Shown in pieces: positions 39,044-51,035 of a stretch of 64,000 bases of DNA. Each line of letters opens with the position of its first letter. Positions within the stretch are counted from its first letter, which is position 1. The notes under the pieces were generated by a model. The model was not told the DNA's origin, did no database searches, and saw only the letters and a program-made list of their open reading frames with translations. Origin of the DNA: Halicephalobus mephisto (lineage: Eukaryota; Nematoda; Chromadorea; Rhabditida; Panagrolaimidae); contig SWDT01000069.1 in NCBI GenBank assembly GCA_009193035.1, forward strand, positions 220,285 to 284,284, read 5' to 3'. The translations under genes were made by a program, and so were the position numbers.

Positions 39044-39545
39044 TACAAGGTATCTAAAATTGGATTGATTAGTGACAAAACAATACACAAGTATTGACAA
39101 AGGCATTGTTAATACGACAAATACAAATGATACAGAATAGGCCAAAAGAGAACACGTAGAATTAGTAAAGAGTATTGCATCAACTCGTTCTAAGGCCAGC
39201 GAGACTGGGTTTGCAGTTTGCGAAACAAGTAGCGAACTGCTGCTGTTGCAAGGGGACAATCCAAGTCTTTTCAGTCAACTTCTGGTTGTATCTTTGACGT
39301 TTCTCCTTATTGAATTACTTCCTTGGTTTTTTTATCACTTTCGGAGGATTATTCTCTTGATATTTAATTTGACTTTACCTTGTCTTACACGACTTAAAGC
39401 TGGGAGAGAAACTTGGATGTGAATACTTTGAACTTTTGTTTATATGTTGTTCTGATTTCTAATAGTTGTTTATATAGAACTTTTATTTCCGTCCACTTTA
39501 ATTGTGTTCAAATCATATAATTCCAACGTTTATTGGCATTTTCAG
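39044..39545. promoter_or_regulatory. Divergent promoter region, TrpRS / FERRY3
   Basis: 502 bp between divergent starts. Both ends carry acceptor sites next to the ATG, CAATTTTAG on the minus strand and GCATTTTCAG on the plus strand, so both messages are probably trans-spliced. No coding sequence is supported inside. Confidence 0.5.
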
Positions 39546-41522
39546 ATGATTGAACCAAGGTTTACGGAAGTTCCCTATGTGTGTTCTTCTCTAGAAGTTC
39601 CTCCTGAACTTTGTCGATTTGAGCAGGAGATTCAAGTTGGCCCTTTTAAGAAACATGTTACTTTCGAGTGGGTAATACCATCAGAGGAACCTTTGGATGT
39701 CCAAATTGTTCACTGTTTTGATATTGCAATGAGGAGAGAACGGCTTCCGATTCCTTTCTTCGAACGTATGTCTTTTAGCACTTTTTTCTTTCTCATTCCT
39801 TATTTAGCTTTGAAAACAGCTATAAAGGAATGGATATTGAGGGAGGAGTACAGGCTGGAACTAGAAACTGTCAAAGCTCGTCGTGAAGCTGAACCGATCG
39901 ATTGGAAGAAGAACATCCTCGACTTTAAATCCATGATGTCCGAGCTTAAGTTTGTCAACGATGAGCGAGGTGAGAAAGAGATGACGTTTGATGAAAAGTT
40001 TCGTTTTGTTATGGAGAATGCCAATTCGGAGAATCTCAGAATGATAGTGTCTAAGGAAGCTAAGATGAATGAGGAGGTTCGATTCATCGTTTTTACCTCA
40101 TTTACGAGGAGTTTCAGAGGATAGCCCTGCTTAGAGCCAGAGATTTTGAGCTCGAGAGACTAACCAAGGCATGCGAAACTGCTGTTAATGAATCCCTGAT
40201 GAAGAGAAGCGAAATGGAAGAAACTTCTTACAATCTGACGGTTCTGAACGAGAAGATGAAGCAAGTGAATGCTAATTACCACCTGCAATTGTTAGCATTG
40301 TCGGAGAGACAAAAGACGGAATATCGGGAGATGATTACTGCCCTGTTTGAGACTGATCAGGTTCCGGACTACATTCGGACAGAAAGCCCTCCAGCCTCGC
40401 TTGTTCGAAAGTTTGTACATTTCCCTAAACTTGCTTCATTTGTGTTCTTCCAGAGTGTCCGGAGTCCCTGGAGCTTCTTTACCTCCATCAAAATCAAACA
40501 CCCAACTACGAGACGAATCCTTTACAATCCATATCGGGTCTCAAATAAAGACAACTCATAATGCCAGAATATCGCAAGCCAATTCTCTTGTTGACAAACT
40601 GCCAGCTTTTTGCGATGATCTAAATCCGGACCATGACTTTAGCCAGAGGCTGAATACTTTGATGAAACTCTACAGTTCAGATTTGTCGGCGACAGTGTTA
40701 TTGGTCGAGAGGGATCCGTTGTTCCATCTTCACAACAGAACTCCGTTCTTCAGAATCTGTGAGAGGACGACGGAACTCCACTTTGATGATCTCGAGACTC
40801 AGCTGAAAGATACAGGGAAACAAACAGACGAGATCAACAGAGTTAGGAAGAACGATCTACCGGAGTCAACGTCGTATGATTTGCCAGACCCTTGTTCGAA
40901 GTTTGACATGACTCTCTGTGAAGTTGGGGACGTCTATGTAACAAAGCACTCGAATTTGAATAATGTTCATGTGGGTTTTGGTTTTCTAACGAAGTAATTC
41001 TCTTTTTAGATTGTTTTCCATCTGGTAGTGGATAAGACACTGGAAACAGAAGAAATAACGAGTAGGAACGCGGTAATGCTTGGCGTCAGAAAGATTTTCC
41101 AGACCGCATCAGCTTACACTATAAGGCACTTGACTTTTCCTTTGTTGCTGGTGGAACAAATGACAGAGGTGAGTTTTTGGGAAATTTAATAGTTTCAAGG
41201 AACTTGTAACTACAACATTTTCCAGAATATGACTGTTCAATGGTGTTTGCGAAGAACGGATCTCGTTTTCAAGTGCATCAAGGGGTTTATGATGGAGTTC
41301 TGCTCAAATGCAGACAGGACATCAATACTATTTCCGGGGTCAAGAGAACAAATCCAAGCTCATTATACAATCAACTTCATGCTGCCAGCAAAGCTAAGTC
41401 ATTCTGTGTACAATCAAATTGTGGATCAATTTATTTCGCTCTATAATGTTAGAATGACAAAGATGGAAGGGAAACTTGGTTTAGAAGAAGAAACCAAGTC
41501 AAAGAAGAAGAAAGAAAAATAA
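39546..41522 (+). CDS. FERRY3: FERRY complex subunit 3 (C12orf4-like, DUF2362)
   Basis: Six exons: 39546-39768, about 39811-40076, 40121-40410, 40454-40973, 41011-41168 and 41226-41522. FERRY3 (human C12orf4) is part of the five-subunit RAB5-effector complex that links mRNA to early endosomes. The C-terminal half carries its most recognisable part: VYVTKHSNLNNVH, FHLVVDK, LGVRKIFQTA, LTFPLLLVEQMTE, VQWCLRRTDLVFKCIKGFMM, matching the animal DUF2362 block. The N-terminal half holds a long coiled coil (KEWILREEYRLELETVKARR). The start is the ATG directly following an acceptor (TTTTCAG), so the mRNA needs an added leader. A Lys-rich tail (KSKKKKEK) ends the protein. Exact ends of exons 2-3 may be off by a codon; the RAB5-effector role is inferred from the human complex. 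Confidence 0.82.
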
Positions 41523-41757
41523 TACTTGTAAGAAATACATAATTAACTAATCGAGGGGGGAATAAATACATATAATTACAGTGGCGAAAATCACTTACTC
41601 TTTTGTCATCTCTGCAATGACAATTTGTGCAGAAGAAATTAGTTCTGAAATGATCTTGATTGTATACGTTTTCACAAGTCGGAACTTTTTCGGTGCCAGA
41701 AGTAGTTCTTAAGATACCCACTCTTGAAGTTTTCGCTGTTTCTTCGGGGAAAACCAT
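41449..41757 (-). CDS. Possible small Cys-rich secreted peptide, weakly supported
   Basis: A 102-codon frame on the minus strand overlaps the antisense of the FERRY3 3' end. It contains a cysteine-dense patch (CENVY...FFCTNCHCRDDK...HC) that recalls small cystine-rich inhibitors, for example the CNxCxC pattern of pacifastin repeats, although the order of residues differs. The codons just upstream are hydrophobic (TLLIVMVF), as in a signal peptide, but no ATG opens them without an unseen exon. Most of the downstream part is hydrophobic or runs antisense to coding sequence. It could easily be chance. Confidence 0.22.
   Translation of the reverse strand: MVFPEETAKTSRVGILRTTSGTEKVPTCENVYNQDHFRTNFFCTNCHCRDDKRVSDFRHCNYMYLFPPRLVNYVFLTSIIFLSSSLTWFLLLNQVSLPSLSF
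41561..41566 (+). terminator. Poly(A) signal AATAAA of FERRY3
   Basis: AATAAA lies 38 bp after the stop codon. Confidence 0.6.
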
Positions 41758-41769
41758 TACTATTAGCAA

Positions 41770-42505
41770 TGTTAAATGTTATTATTTTGATAAGACATCA
41801 TTGAGCATGTTCTTGGATCTTACTGTATCGAATTAGAGGAACTGATATTCCCTTGGTTCAAAAGTAGAAAGAAGCTCTTCAGAGAGAATATTCGGAAATT
41901 GAAGGAACTACAGATGAGTGGGTCAAAACAGAAACCCTCAGAAAGGCAGCAAATTTAGTTTGTTTCTATTCATTCCTTTGGATGAAAGATTAGCTTGGAC
42001 TCCATATTAAGAGATTTCATAAATTAAAAAGAAATTACGAGTTGTAGGATTATTCTAAAAAACCGAATGTGCTGTATTTTTGACTCGATAAGGGTTTTCT
42101 TCCAAAACTCTAGACACGAAACGGGCTACAATGAAATCTTATAGGTCGTTTCGTATTGGGATTTCAATGCGAATAAGATACTTTAGAATCTACATTCTGA
42201 CAAATTCACTCTCGTAGATTGACATTTTTTCAATAATTTAATACCTACGAGGAGACTTTCCAAGACAAATTTAGAACAATCTTACTCAACTTCAAATTCC
42301 CATACGAAAAATTTCGATACGTATAGTTCATCTACCTGTTACTTTTTGACTATAATCTGGTGAACGAATTTTCCAGCCCCTAAGAATCATTTGACGTGAG
42401 ACATTTTTGTCAATGTTGAAAACTTTCGGAAAGATAGATCAAAACACGTGATAGGAAAAATGTTCTACTTCGATAACGTTTTATCAACCTATCACACCTA
42501 ACAAA
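41770..42505. other. Intergenic region, no gene seen
   Basis: About 735 AT-rich bp between FERRY3 and the MRPL40 3' end. No supported frame. Confidence 0.5.
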
Positions 42506-43145
42506 TTACGTCCAAGTTTTAGTTGTATCCACATAATCGCCATCAGGGCACACGTAGGTCTTCAGAGATGGTGTCAACTTCGGCCCATAGATCTTTCTCG
42601 GGAGTAGGTTATCGTCTAGTTGTATTGCTGCTTCGTACAATGCAGGGGCTAGTCTCTTGAGTTCTTTCAAAGCATTGTCTTGAGCTTGGATGCTCTTTCT
42701 TAGCCACCTTTCATCAGCCAATTTCTGTTGATGACAGAACCTAGTGTAATCCTTGAGAATCAACGCTCTCTCGTCCGCTTGGGCTTCTGAGATCACTGGC
42801 AGTTCACGTACACGTTCTCTGAAATGAAAATCACTACTCTTACAAGATCCTTGGAACCTACTCCAAATTCTTAGCCGATTTAATATCAATAGTCATTTCC
42901 TCTACTGGCTTCGGCTTTTTGCTGTGTTTCTGCATCTGCCTGATCTCCCTTTCCAGCTTCTTCCTCTTTCTCGCTTCTCTCACTTTAGCAATCTCGGGGT
43001 CAATCTTCTTTTGACGTTTCATAAAGATTGATGCACTGAAAGAATTATTAGAGTTTGGCAGCTCTAGAACAACAACATACCTCAGAGAAGATGTGTGAAT
43101 TGTCCTCGAGAGAACATGGTCAACTTGATGAAACAATCTCAGCAT
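42506..43145 (-). CDS. mrpl-40: Mitochondrial large ribosomal subunit protein mL40 (MRPL40)
   Basis: Three exons (43145-43081, 43035-42862, 42818-42506) give about 183 residues. A presequence (MLRLFHQVDHVLSRTIHTSS) is followed by a strongly basic stretch (KRQKKIDPEIAKVREARKRK). A helical body has RERVRELPVISEAQADERAL, LKDYTRFCHQQKLADERWL and ALKELKRLAPALYEAAIQLD, which match MRPL40, and the tail reads LLPRKIYGPKLTP with a Pro-Glu-like YVCPDGDYVDTTK ending. The protein works in the mitoribosome. It is transcribed away from the coiled-coil gene at 44116 with almost 1 kb between them. Confidence 0.9.
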
Positions 43146-44115
43146 AAGTGCTAAACTGAAAAATCAATCGATTACAATTCACCCTAACAATTTCTATATA
43201 ATCACCGAAAACAACCAAAGAAATAAATGAAACAAAACCCCAAAAAGTCTACAGTCAAATCCACAAGTAGTTAGAACAAGTCTTCCACAGAAAGCAAAGC
43301 AAAGAGCCGGTTGTCGGAAGGAACGACAGACCGGACGCGCGGGAAATTCAAACATGAAAAACAAAAAGAAGAGGTAGATCTTTGATCCGCCGTAACTCGT
43401 ACCCCAGACCAGGTCGGCAGGTGAACATCACACTTTTAGAAGAGTACGGTCCGAGTGGTCGGTGGATGTAATTAGTTGGTGGCGGAGTTCACTGCTGTAT
43501 CCGGGATGGAAACTCCAAGGTTTGATTACGTAGACAGGACGGACCAAAGCTGAAATTTCTTCATTTCCTTCGAGAAATGAGATATCATCCGCAAATTTGC
43601 TCCTTCATCCATAAAAGATATAGTGCAGTAAATCAAAAGTGATTTCCCGTGGTAGTTGGTATGAGAATTGGTGTTAATGTGGGTTACTGTACTTCCAATG
43701 TTTACTGAATAATTTGTCCCCAACTTGTTATTGCTGCGCCAAACCCTGTACTTTCGTAGTTGACCTGCTTGTGAATTGGTATTTTACTGTTTTGTATTTG
43801 TAAATATTTCCCGGGTGGTTTTATTGCAATCCCAAAGTCCACAAAACAGGGCCCCCTATTTCCCTACTTCTTGCATTTTGCCGCTGAGCCGAGCGAAAAT
43901 CGGACTCACGAGGGCGTTTGTCTCTGTCCGTCCTTCTGCAAGCCCAGCGCCCGACCTCGTAACCAGTTCTCTCCCTAAGACTCGGAAAGAGCTCCATTCT
44001 TTCGGCTCGTTCCAAACATCAGCCTGGCTGGCTACTGGTGCCTTTTCGTTTTCGATAGAAATAGGCCTTTTTCCTGCTTTTGTAAGAGGAATAATTAAAG
44101 TTTACAGATCACAAG
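43146..44115. promoter_or_regulatory. Divergent intergenic region, MRPL40 / coiled-coil gene
   Basis: About 970 bp, less AT-rich than the right part of the window. A 139-codon plus-strand ORF (43776-44195) crosses the acceptor GTTTACAG before the downstream ATG and is not used as coding sequence here. Promoters of both genes are expected inside. Confidence 0.45.
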
Positions 44116-45961
44116 ATGGAGATGTTCGATCTCGACGTCACTCCGACTCTCAGTTCCACGGTCGTAAAGGCCAATCTGTCCAACTTTGTCAGTGAAGCAC
44201 GGACCTTGGCCGAGGAGATCCACCACCAGGTCCTGAAGCAGCAGGCAGCCAATGAGGATTTCGATTCCGAAGTGAGTTTGGTCCCGTTTGTCTTGCCCCA
44301 AATTACCGGTAAAGTCCTGGTTTTTGAACGAGCACTGACTTTCACTGAAGTCTTCCCAGTACAGTAACCATAAAGTTCCTCTTTCTAGGATGAAAACTGC
44401 CCATCCAGCTCCAGTGGAACCTTGGAATCCATTAACAGGTTGAAGACTCTGACAGATCGGCTGGAGGACTCGACATTCCTGATCATTGCTTGTTTCGAAA
44501 TGGCCAATGCGAGGATTGCTGAGCTAGAAGATGCTATGAAGTTCAAAGACGACCAAATCAACGGACAACGCCAACACATTGCTGTTCTCAGTGCGAACCA
44601 ATCACAGTGGTCTGACACCGATCCAGAACTGCTGTCCCTCAGGCGAAGCCATACAAGCAGACTTGACTATTTATGTAAACTGAAAACCGATCTCAGTTTG
44701 GAAAAGTCCAAAAATCTGACACTGATGAAGAGGGAGAAGCAGCTGAAAGAGGAATACGCCAATGCCTCGTTATCCATGGCCATTGACTGTGATCGGCTCC
44801 GAGAAGATTACGAGAAGGAGAAGGCCAAGTGCCAGATGCAAGCGCGCGAAATTGAGCGACTCAAGCAGCAGCTGTCCACTGAGCGCGAGCGTAACAAGTC
44901 CGAGGGACACAAAGCGAATTCCGCTATCCACAAACAGTCCTTGAAGCTGCTGCAGAAACAGCTCAGGTCCCTCAACATTACTTCGAAGGCAAATGTAAGT
45001 TCTTGCAAATTTGTATCCAATTATGGGGATCCCTGAAATTAATTTCTGCTAAACCGCAAAAGACCAGAGTCCGTTCATGCACTCGTCACCTGATAAACAC
45101 GCAAACAACTTTCGAGACATTTTCTTTTCCAAGCGATCAGAAATAGCTTTCCACCATTCACGTATACGAAATCCTTAATTGCACATGCCATACCAAACCT
45201 CCATACTTTACAATCGTTATCAAACACAATATCAGCTCAGTTTGAATTCTTTCGTCAGTCGCATTTTTCGCGGAGCTTGACGTGTTCCTAGTAGAAATTG
45301 CGAAATGCAGTCAGCGATGCATTTCGTTCCAAGACCGGATGAAATAAGACAATTTATAGCCAATATTGCACTATTTAAAAAGCATTTCTAATGAAAAACC
45401 CGGCATTCTTGTTTGTCCTTTTTGGAGTTTACTTTTAATTATTAATTTTATTAAGGCTTTGATTTTCCCACAATTTCGAGTTTATTAGTCTCGGCCTGGA
45501 TCAAAAGCTTTCAAACTGTTCTAACACATTTCTCATCGCCAAACAAAACTTCTCATAGTGGCGTCAGTTTAGTCGTCCATTTGTTTGTTAGTTTGTCTAT
45601 CAGAGTTCTCTCCGTTCGTCCACTTGTGACGAAATTGTGCTCTTCCCAGAGAACTCGTCAGACTACTATTTTCGTCAAAGGTCGCAAAGTTGGGGGAATA
45701 TGAGTGAATACTATTACTGGCTTTGGAGTTGAGATAAAAACAACGTTTTAGACCAGCAAATCAACTGTGTCGAGGTCCTCACCAAGCAAACTCGAGTTTG
45801 AGGCTTGGAAGAAACTCATTGCCGCTGTGGAACTGCCGAAGGAAGAGTCCCTTGCGGACATTTACGCCTCTATTTCTAAATTTGCTGAAGAACGGGTAAA
45901 CCAATCCATGGGTGATCCACCAAGGATTTCGGAGGAATGCCCTAGTATCCTTACTGATTAG
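44116..45961 (+). CDS. Coiled-coil protein, function unknown
   Basis: Three exons (44116-44271, 44389-44994, 45752-45961) give 323 residues. The start MEMFDLDV comes 8 bases after an acceptor (GTTTACAG), fitting trans-splicing. The N-terminal ~50 residues are short helices, followed by an acidic/Ser linker (DENCPSSSSGT), then two hydrophobic-helical blocks (LTDRLEDSTFLIIACFEMAN) and a long coiled coil rich in Lys/Glu/Gln (for example LREDYEKEKAKCQMQAREIE). The last exon holds a small helical piece (LEFEAWKKLIAAVELP). Intron 2 is 757 bp, one of the larger ones. I cannot assign a family; centrosomal or cytoskeletal adaptor proteins look alike at this level. Confidence 0.75.
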
Positions 45962-46116
45962 TAAAGTGATAAGGGCTGAATAATCTTTTCCTGGCTCTCT
46001 CGTTATTTCCACATCCACTTGTATTTTTCCCCTTGTCGAACAGGCAAAACCAGAAACGAGTCACTTTCTTTAGCACAGATCTAAATATAAATTTGTAAAT
46101 ATTAATATGTACGAAT

Positions 46117-46122
46117 AATAAA
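46117..46122 (+). terminator. Poly(A) signal AATAAA of the coiled-coil gene
   Basis: AATAAA lies about 155 bp after the stop codon. Confidence 0.4.
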
Positions 46123-46376
46123 AAACCAAATTAGTTCCGATTTGGGTATCTTTAGACTGAAATAATTGGAGAGATGAAAAAATAATAGTAATAATCGGAA
46201 AAGCCAACTAGTGGAATAAAGAGAAGTAGCGGAAGAAGAACTTTTACTGACTATAGAACTACAATTATCTACTAAACGACAAAACCAGGTAAAGAATGCC
46301 TGTTCACTTTCCAATTGGAGGGATCAAGAATTCGGAGATCCCTTAGGCAGAAACATAACTACACACGAGAAGAAGC

Positions 46377-46506
46377 GTAACTTTTGGCGCAGTAAAAAAT
46401 GTAAATCATCACTATGAAATTGTAATTTTCGTCACAAATGTCAAATATTCATGAAAAATGTGACGGTTGTGTTACATTTCGTAATTGTTACGGGGCCAAA
46501 AGTTAC
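46377..46506. mobile_element. 130-bp hairpin, MITE-like element
   Basis: The termini are a perfect 12-bp inverted repeat, GTAACTTTTGGC and GCCAAAAGTTAC. Inside, CGTCACA (46430) pairs with TGTGACG (46459), so almost the whole 130 bp can fold into one imperfect hairpin. It has no coding capacity. Short palindromic non-autonomous DNA elements with such structure are common in nematodes. No clear target-site duplication was seen. Confidence 0.7.
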
Positions 46507-49289
46507 ACTTTTGTGTAAGGAAGATCTTTCCTTGGAGAGATAACTTGATAGATTCATGTATTTCGAAATTTTTATTGTTTCCAAAACAGATTGCGATAGT
46601 AAAAGTCCTTCTGGGAATTAAATTATTATTAAATTCTCTTCTATTTTGATACTCGAGAATCTTCAAGGGAGTTCTTGGAACATGCTATAAAATCTTTTTC
46701 AGAACATTTAGAAGTGCTGTGGAGTTACTAGGTTTCCTGAAAGATTTTAAAATTTCTAGTTCTAATTTACTATATTTAATTTGTGTAGTTAACAATGAAT
46801 TACAGTTATTTTGAATTTGTGTTGATATGTGTATTTGGATTCCAAAAGTTTCAGTAGGTTTTTTTGAGTAGAATAGTTTGGAAATTTTCTGTGAATTTTT
46901 GGAATTATTTCAAAACTTTCGAAAGAGTTTTCAAAACTAATTCCACTCTGGTATTGTTGATCAATTACACATGTCAGGTTTCAAGGATATTTTTATCATT
47001 ACAAAATCATTGGCTTGAATATGAAATTAAAGTTCAATTTAAGTTTAATATGTAAATTCTTCTGTCCTAAAAATCTTCTGATAGAATCAGAATCACTCCG
47101 AAAATCTTTGATTAGAAAATTGATATTTATTGTTGTTTGTTCTAATTGTCACAGTCAATAATTCCCCTCAGATTCGTTTAAAACGTGTCAAATTGATATT
47201 CTAAGCAAAGAAGATGATCTCAATGATGACGTTTTTATTACTTCGGTAAGTCAGCAGGATCCAATTGAGATCTTGCTCCTCGATTCTGTGACGTCTTCAG
47301 AATGTTTAGACAAATACCTTCATCTGCATTTTTTCGATAATGAAGGAGCCAATCCTTCTTAGATTCGGTGTAAGATAGTTTTACTTTCTTTAGAGGAATT
47401 TTCGATGATGATAAGGATGACTTCTTTTTAGAAAATGAGGGGGCATATATTTGTTTGTTTGAACTTTTAGATTATCATTTTTATTGACTATATTTATAAA
47501 AAATATCCATTGTCAATCGTTTTGATGACGCCATTGGTGATTATAAATACTTGTTCTTTGATAATGGGGAATATTTCCCAATACTAGTAGATAAATATTG
47601 AGTCATTAAAAAGTTAAATTAGAGCTAGATAAGGAACTTTAGACAAATTAAAGTAATTTTTTTCTGAAAAAATAATTAGTAGGATATTCTGTTTCTTGCA
47701 GCTTTGCTATTTTGAGAAGACAAGAACTTGGTGACAACGGTGTTTCAGGAAATTCAGAAACTAACGTTTTCATCGCTTAAAAGATGCTTTGTTTGAATCT
47801 TAGCTTTATATATTTTTGTATTCAAGCACAAGAAATGCACTGGGAAAAAGAGGTAATTTCAACATCCATGAAAAATACTTGGTGTTTGTACTTGGGAAGA
47901 GAATTTTCAAAATTTCGACAGTTTGGAAACAGGCCAGTAAATGTAAAGTTTGAAATTTTTTGAATGTGAGAGAGTAAATAAGGAAGGAGTATAAAAGGAA
48001 GCTGCTTTTGTTGACATAGGGGTCGTTAAATACGCCTATGTAAGATTCGAATAGCTCAACTTTATTCATTGACCGATTAAACTCGATAGAGTAAAAAGAC
48101 AACAGGAGATGGATAGTTTCCACAAGTTGGGAATTGGTCACATAAAACGAATTAGACAAGGACATTCTGTTCAATCTTTGGCTTTTTTACATACGTAACT
48201 TGATTTCTTGGTTGGTTTCGAAAAGCTTATAAAATTCAACAGATTAGACTAGAAATTTATACTTTGATTTATATTTAAAATCTAAATTTCTATGATAATT
48301 AAAAATTAAGAAAGCAATACTTTTTATTCTTCTATAAAACAATACATGTTTTATGTTATGAAATAAGCAAAACACTTTTTCATTGATTCTCAATATCCGG
48401 CACTACAAGTAAACATCAACAAGATTCCATGCAAACTAAGAAATTGTAGCTTAAATCTCAATGAACTTTTAGAATCCATGCAAACGTGACATTTGAAGAA
48501 ATAAAAATACATTACTGTAAGGTGCTTGTTGTCTACGTAATAAAGTGCAAAAAGACACTGGAAATTATTTAATAGAGGTCAAAGTATGGGAAAGTTAAAA
48601 TTAGTAAGAATAAAATAATTTTAATTAAGATAAAAGGAAAAGTGGAATTAGGTAGTTTGAAAGAGATAAAGTGATGGAGATATGTCTTGTTAGCTTCCAT
48701 TTCGACAAAGGATTCTTAATGCACTGGTTGATGTTTTTTATTAGTATTATCAGAATATTCTTTACATTTTCTCCGAAAATTGGCCTCATTACAGATTTAA
48801 CAGTTTTTTGAATTAATAACGAAGTGAAATTATCTATTTTTTCTTTCTGCTATAGGTATCATCCCAAATGAATATTTAATATCTTATTTTCTCAAGTGTT
48901 ATCTACATATTGATATAAAAGCAAGATGATCTAGCTCGCAGTGATTTTATAATGGAAATGTGACATGAACTATGTTTCCTAGTCCCTTTTGCTGATTGAA
49001 AATTACTGAATTCTAAATCGAGAAGTCATGCAAGGATGTTGACACTATTTAAAGAAGTATTTAGTTAAATAAAAATTCTTTTAATTTAATCCAGTTCAGT
49101 CTATGAAGACTGTAACTCTGGTTATATAGATCTGGTGGAATAATGTTTCTATTCTACAAATTGTTTTCGATGCTTTTTATAAAAAATACCCGAAACTCTT
49201 TAGATAAAATATAATTTATCTATATAACTTCAAATTAATAAAATTCATATATAAACATACTGGAATGGATTATGAGTGAATAAAATTGA

Positions 49290-49953
49290 TTAAAAACAAC
49301 TAAACAAACCACCACACATATTCATAGTGTCTTGCACTTGCTTCCAGGCAAGTGGAGAAAAGAAATCACTGAACTGATAAGTTTCTATCAATGCCAACTT
49401 GTTTGTTTTACAGATATTGCAGAATCCGCATTGGATGTAGCAATCGACATGGCTATTAAAGGCAGCATTTTTGAGTACATCGCAGTCATTGTTGAAGGAG
49501 TCGGGATAACTGTCAAATGAAGGTCTGAGGAAGTTGATGAGACACTGTCTGACACATCCAACCCATGCTTGGCCTTCAGTGTCGAAGTGGCTCAGAGTCA
49601 GATCGAAACGATTACAGTATTTCTTGCCATAGCCAATCAAATATCCTTGACTCCCACAATGCATTTTGTCCTCATAACATTGGTAGAAGTTGCAGTTGCT
49701 ACAGTCTTGAGCGTTAATCTGAAAGAATCTCGTCTACTTTCCCAAATTACACTTGACATGTTAGTTGACTGGCTTTGAATGCAATAATATCAAAGTCCGT
49801 TTATCTTTTAGTTCTGAGATATAAAAAGTCGACTTATTTTCAGTTGTTGTGATGGTATTGGCTTGCTAAATTATGCTTTTAATCAAAATAAAATCTTACG
49901 CTCAAAACTAAAGCGATGAAAATAATACATCGGAGGGCGGTGTGTGATTGCAT
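49290..49953 (-). CDS. Secreted cysteine-rich nematode protein
   Basis: Two exons (49953-49900 and 49718-49290) give 160 residues. Exon 1 codes most of a signal peptide (MQSHTALRCIIFIALVLS) and the join continues INAQDCSNCNFYQCYEDK, so the mature protein probably starts near Gln/Asp. There are more than a dozen cysteines with paired motifs such as CSNCNFYQC, CYIQCGFCNIC and a terminal CGGLFSC, which suggests disulfide-bonded secreted protein. The middle (GYGKKYCNRFDLTLSHFDTE, QAWVGCVRQCLINFL) looks like one of the worm-restricted secreted families of unknown function. Codon structure and a canonical GTAAG...TTTCAG intron support it despite the AT-rich surroundings. No enzyme motif is visible. 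Confidence 0.8.
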
Positions 49954-51035
49954 CACGAAGTAACAAGATAAACAGAAGAGGTAATCGCTTTTCACCACTG
50001 TGCTAGTATTTATACCAGTTTTAACGATCACCTTATTTACATTACGTACATGAGGAAGGGTGTGTAGTATATCATATCCGGTGTATAAACAAATGGTCTT
50101 TAACGTTTCTTAAAATATGGTTAACGTCTTTCAGTGAGTAAATATTTTTTGATAATTTCACTTTAACTGCTGTGCTCACGTTTTGATATGATAATTGGGA
50201 AAAAATTCAATAATATTTACACCTTTCAGTTGCCATCAAAAAACATGTTGTTTAATTCAAACATTTTAATTTTTTGTTTTAATTTCACCTCAGAAGATCC
50301 GTTTTCTTATCCTCGGTAGTTTAGGTTTTGTTCTGTGTTAAAAACAATTTGTGACTTGTCTTTCAAAGATTTTAACATCAGCGGAAGAAACCATTCTTGA
50401 ACTTTATAAATACACTACCAACATTCAATCACATGAAAAACTCATCTCCGATCGGAAGGTTATGAGAAGCAACGAGGTCAGCAAATTTGTTTTGAACATT
50501 CAATTATTTGGATAATAAGCATAATCAATAAAGACATCAGTTGTCATAATTTCTCATGTCATGCTATAACGAATATGATTTCGCCGAAACTAGTGAAAGT
50601 AACAAGTTTCCTGAATGAAAGACCAGATTTAAAAAACAGAAAGTTTCAGTATTTTAGCTAATGAAGACTATGTGATGTTACTTTTTGTTAGTAGACTATG
50701 AATTGATTTTTTTCAACGTAATTTACTTCCTCCATGGGTGGTAGACTGTATTAACGACAACTCTGCTTATTTGATTCTTGACATCTCTAAAATATATCGA
50801 GTTCACTGAAGAGTTTTCAAAACAAAAATACATTAATCTCTTAACCTAGCTGATAAAAACTAGCAAAATATTTAACTCACTAATTTGACAAAGCAACAAC
50901 AAACTGACCGACTGACCGTTATGTTTGTTTGGACAGGTTTTGTAAATGGTTTGCCGTATAAAAAAGCACTATTTTCGCAAAGAAAGCAGTCGTTGGTTTT
51001 CAAAGTGCCCAGGTTATTTTGATTTTTGATATAAT
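49954..51035. other. Intergenic region with one orphan exon-like stretch
   Basis: About 1.1 kb, AT-rich. At 50371-50476 a plus-strand frame (AEETILELYKYTTNIQ...) is flanked by an acceptor-like CTTTCAAAG and a donor-like GAG|GTCAG. It does not join any neighbour and is not called as a gene. Confidence 0.4.

Larger units (their letters stand above)
45962..49289. other. 3.3-kb gene-poor AT-rich region
   Basis: Here the composition turns strongly AT-rich and gene density drops. It contains the hairpin at 46377. A 119-codon minus-strand ORF (47806-48165) is hydrophobic/Asn-rich and unassigned. An exon-like plus-strand stretch at 47172-47245 (acceptor CCCTCAG, donor TCG|GTAAGTC) leads into frames that repeat a Phe-Phe-Asp-Asn/Glu-rich motif near 47330, 47420 and 47560. 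None of these could be built into a gene. Confidence 0.5.

Noticed and set aside
47806..48165. 119-codon minus-strand ORF
   Set aside because: Low-complexity AT-rich composition, no signal peptide or recognisable domain, no splice signals.
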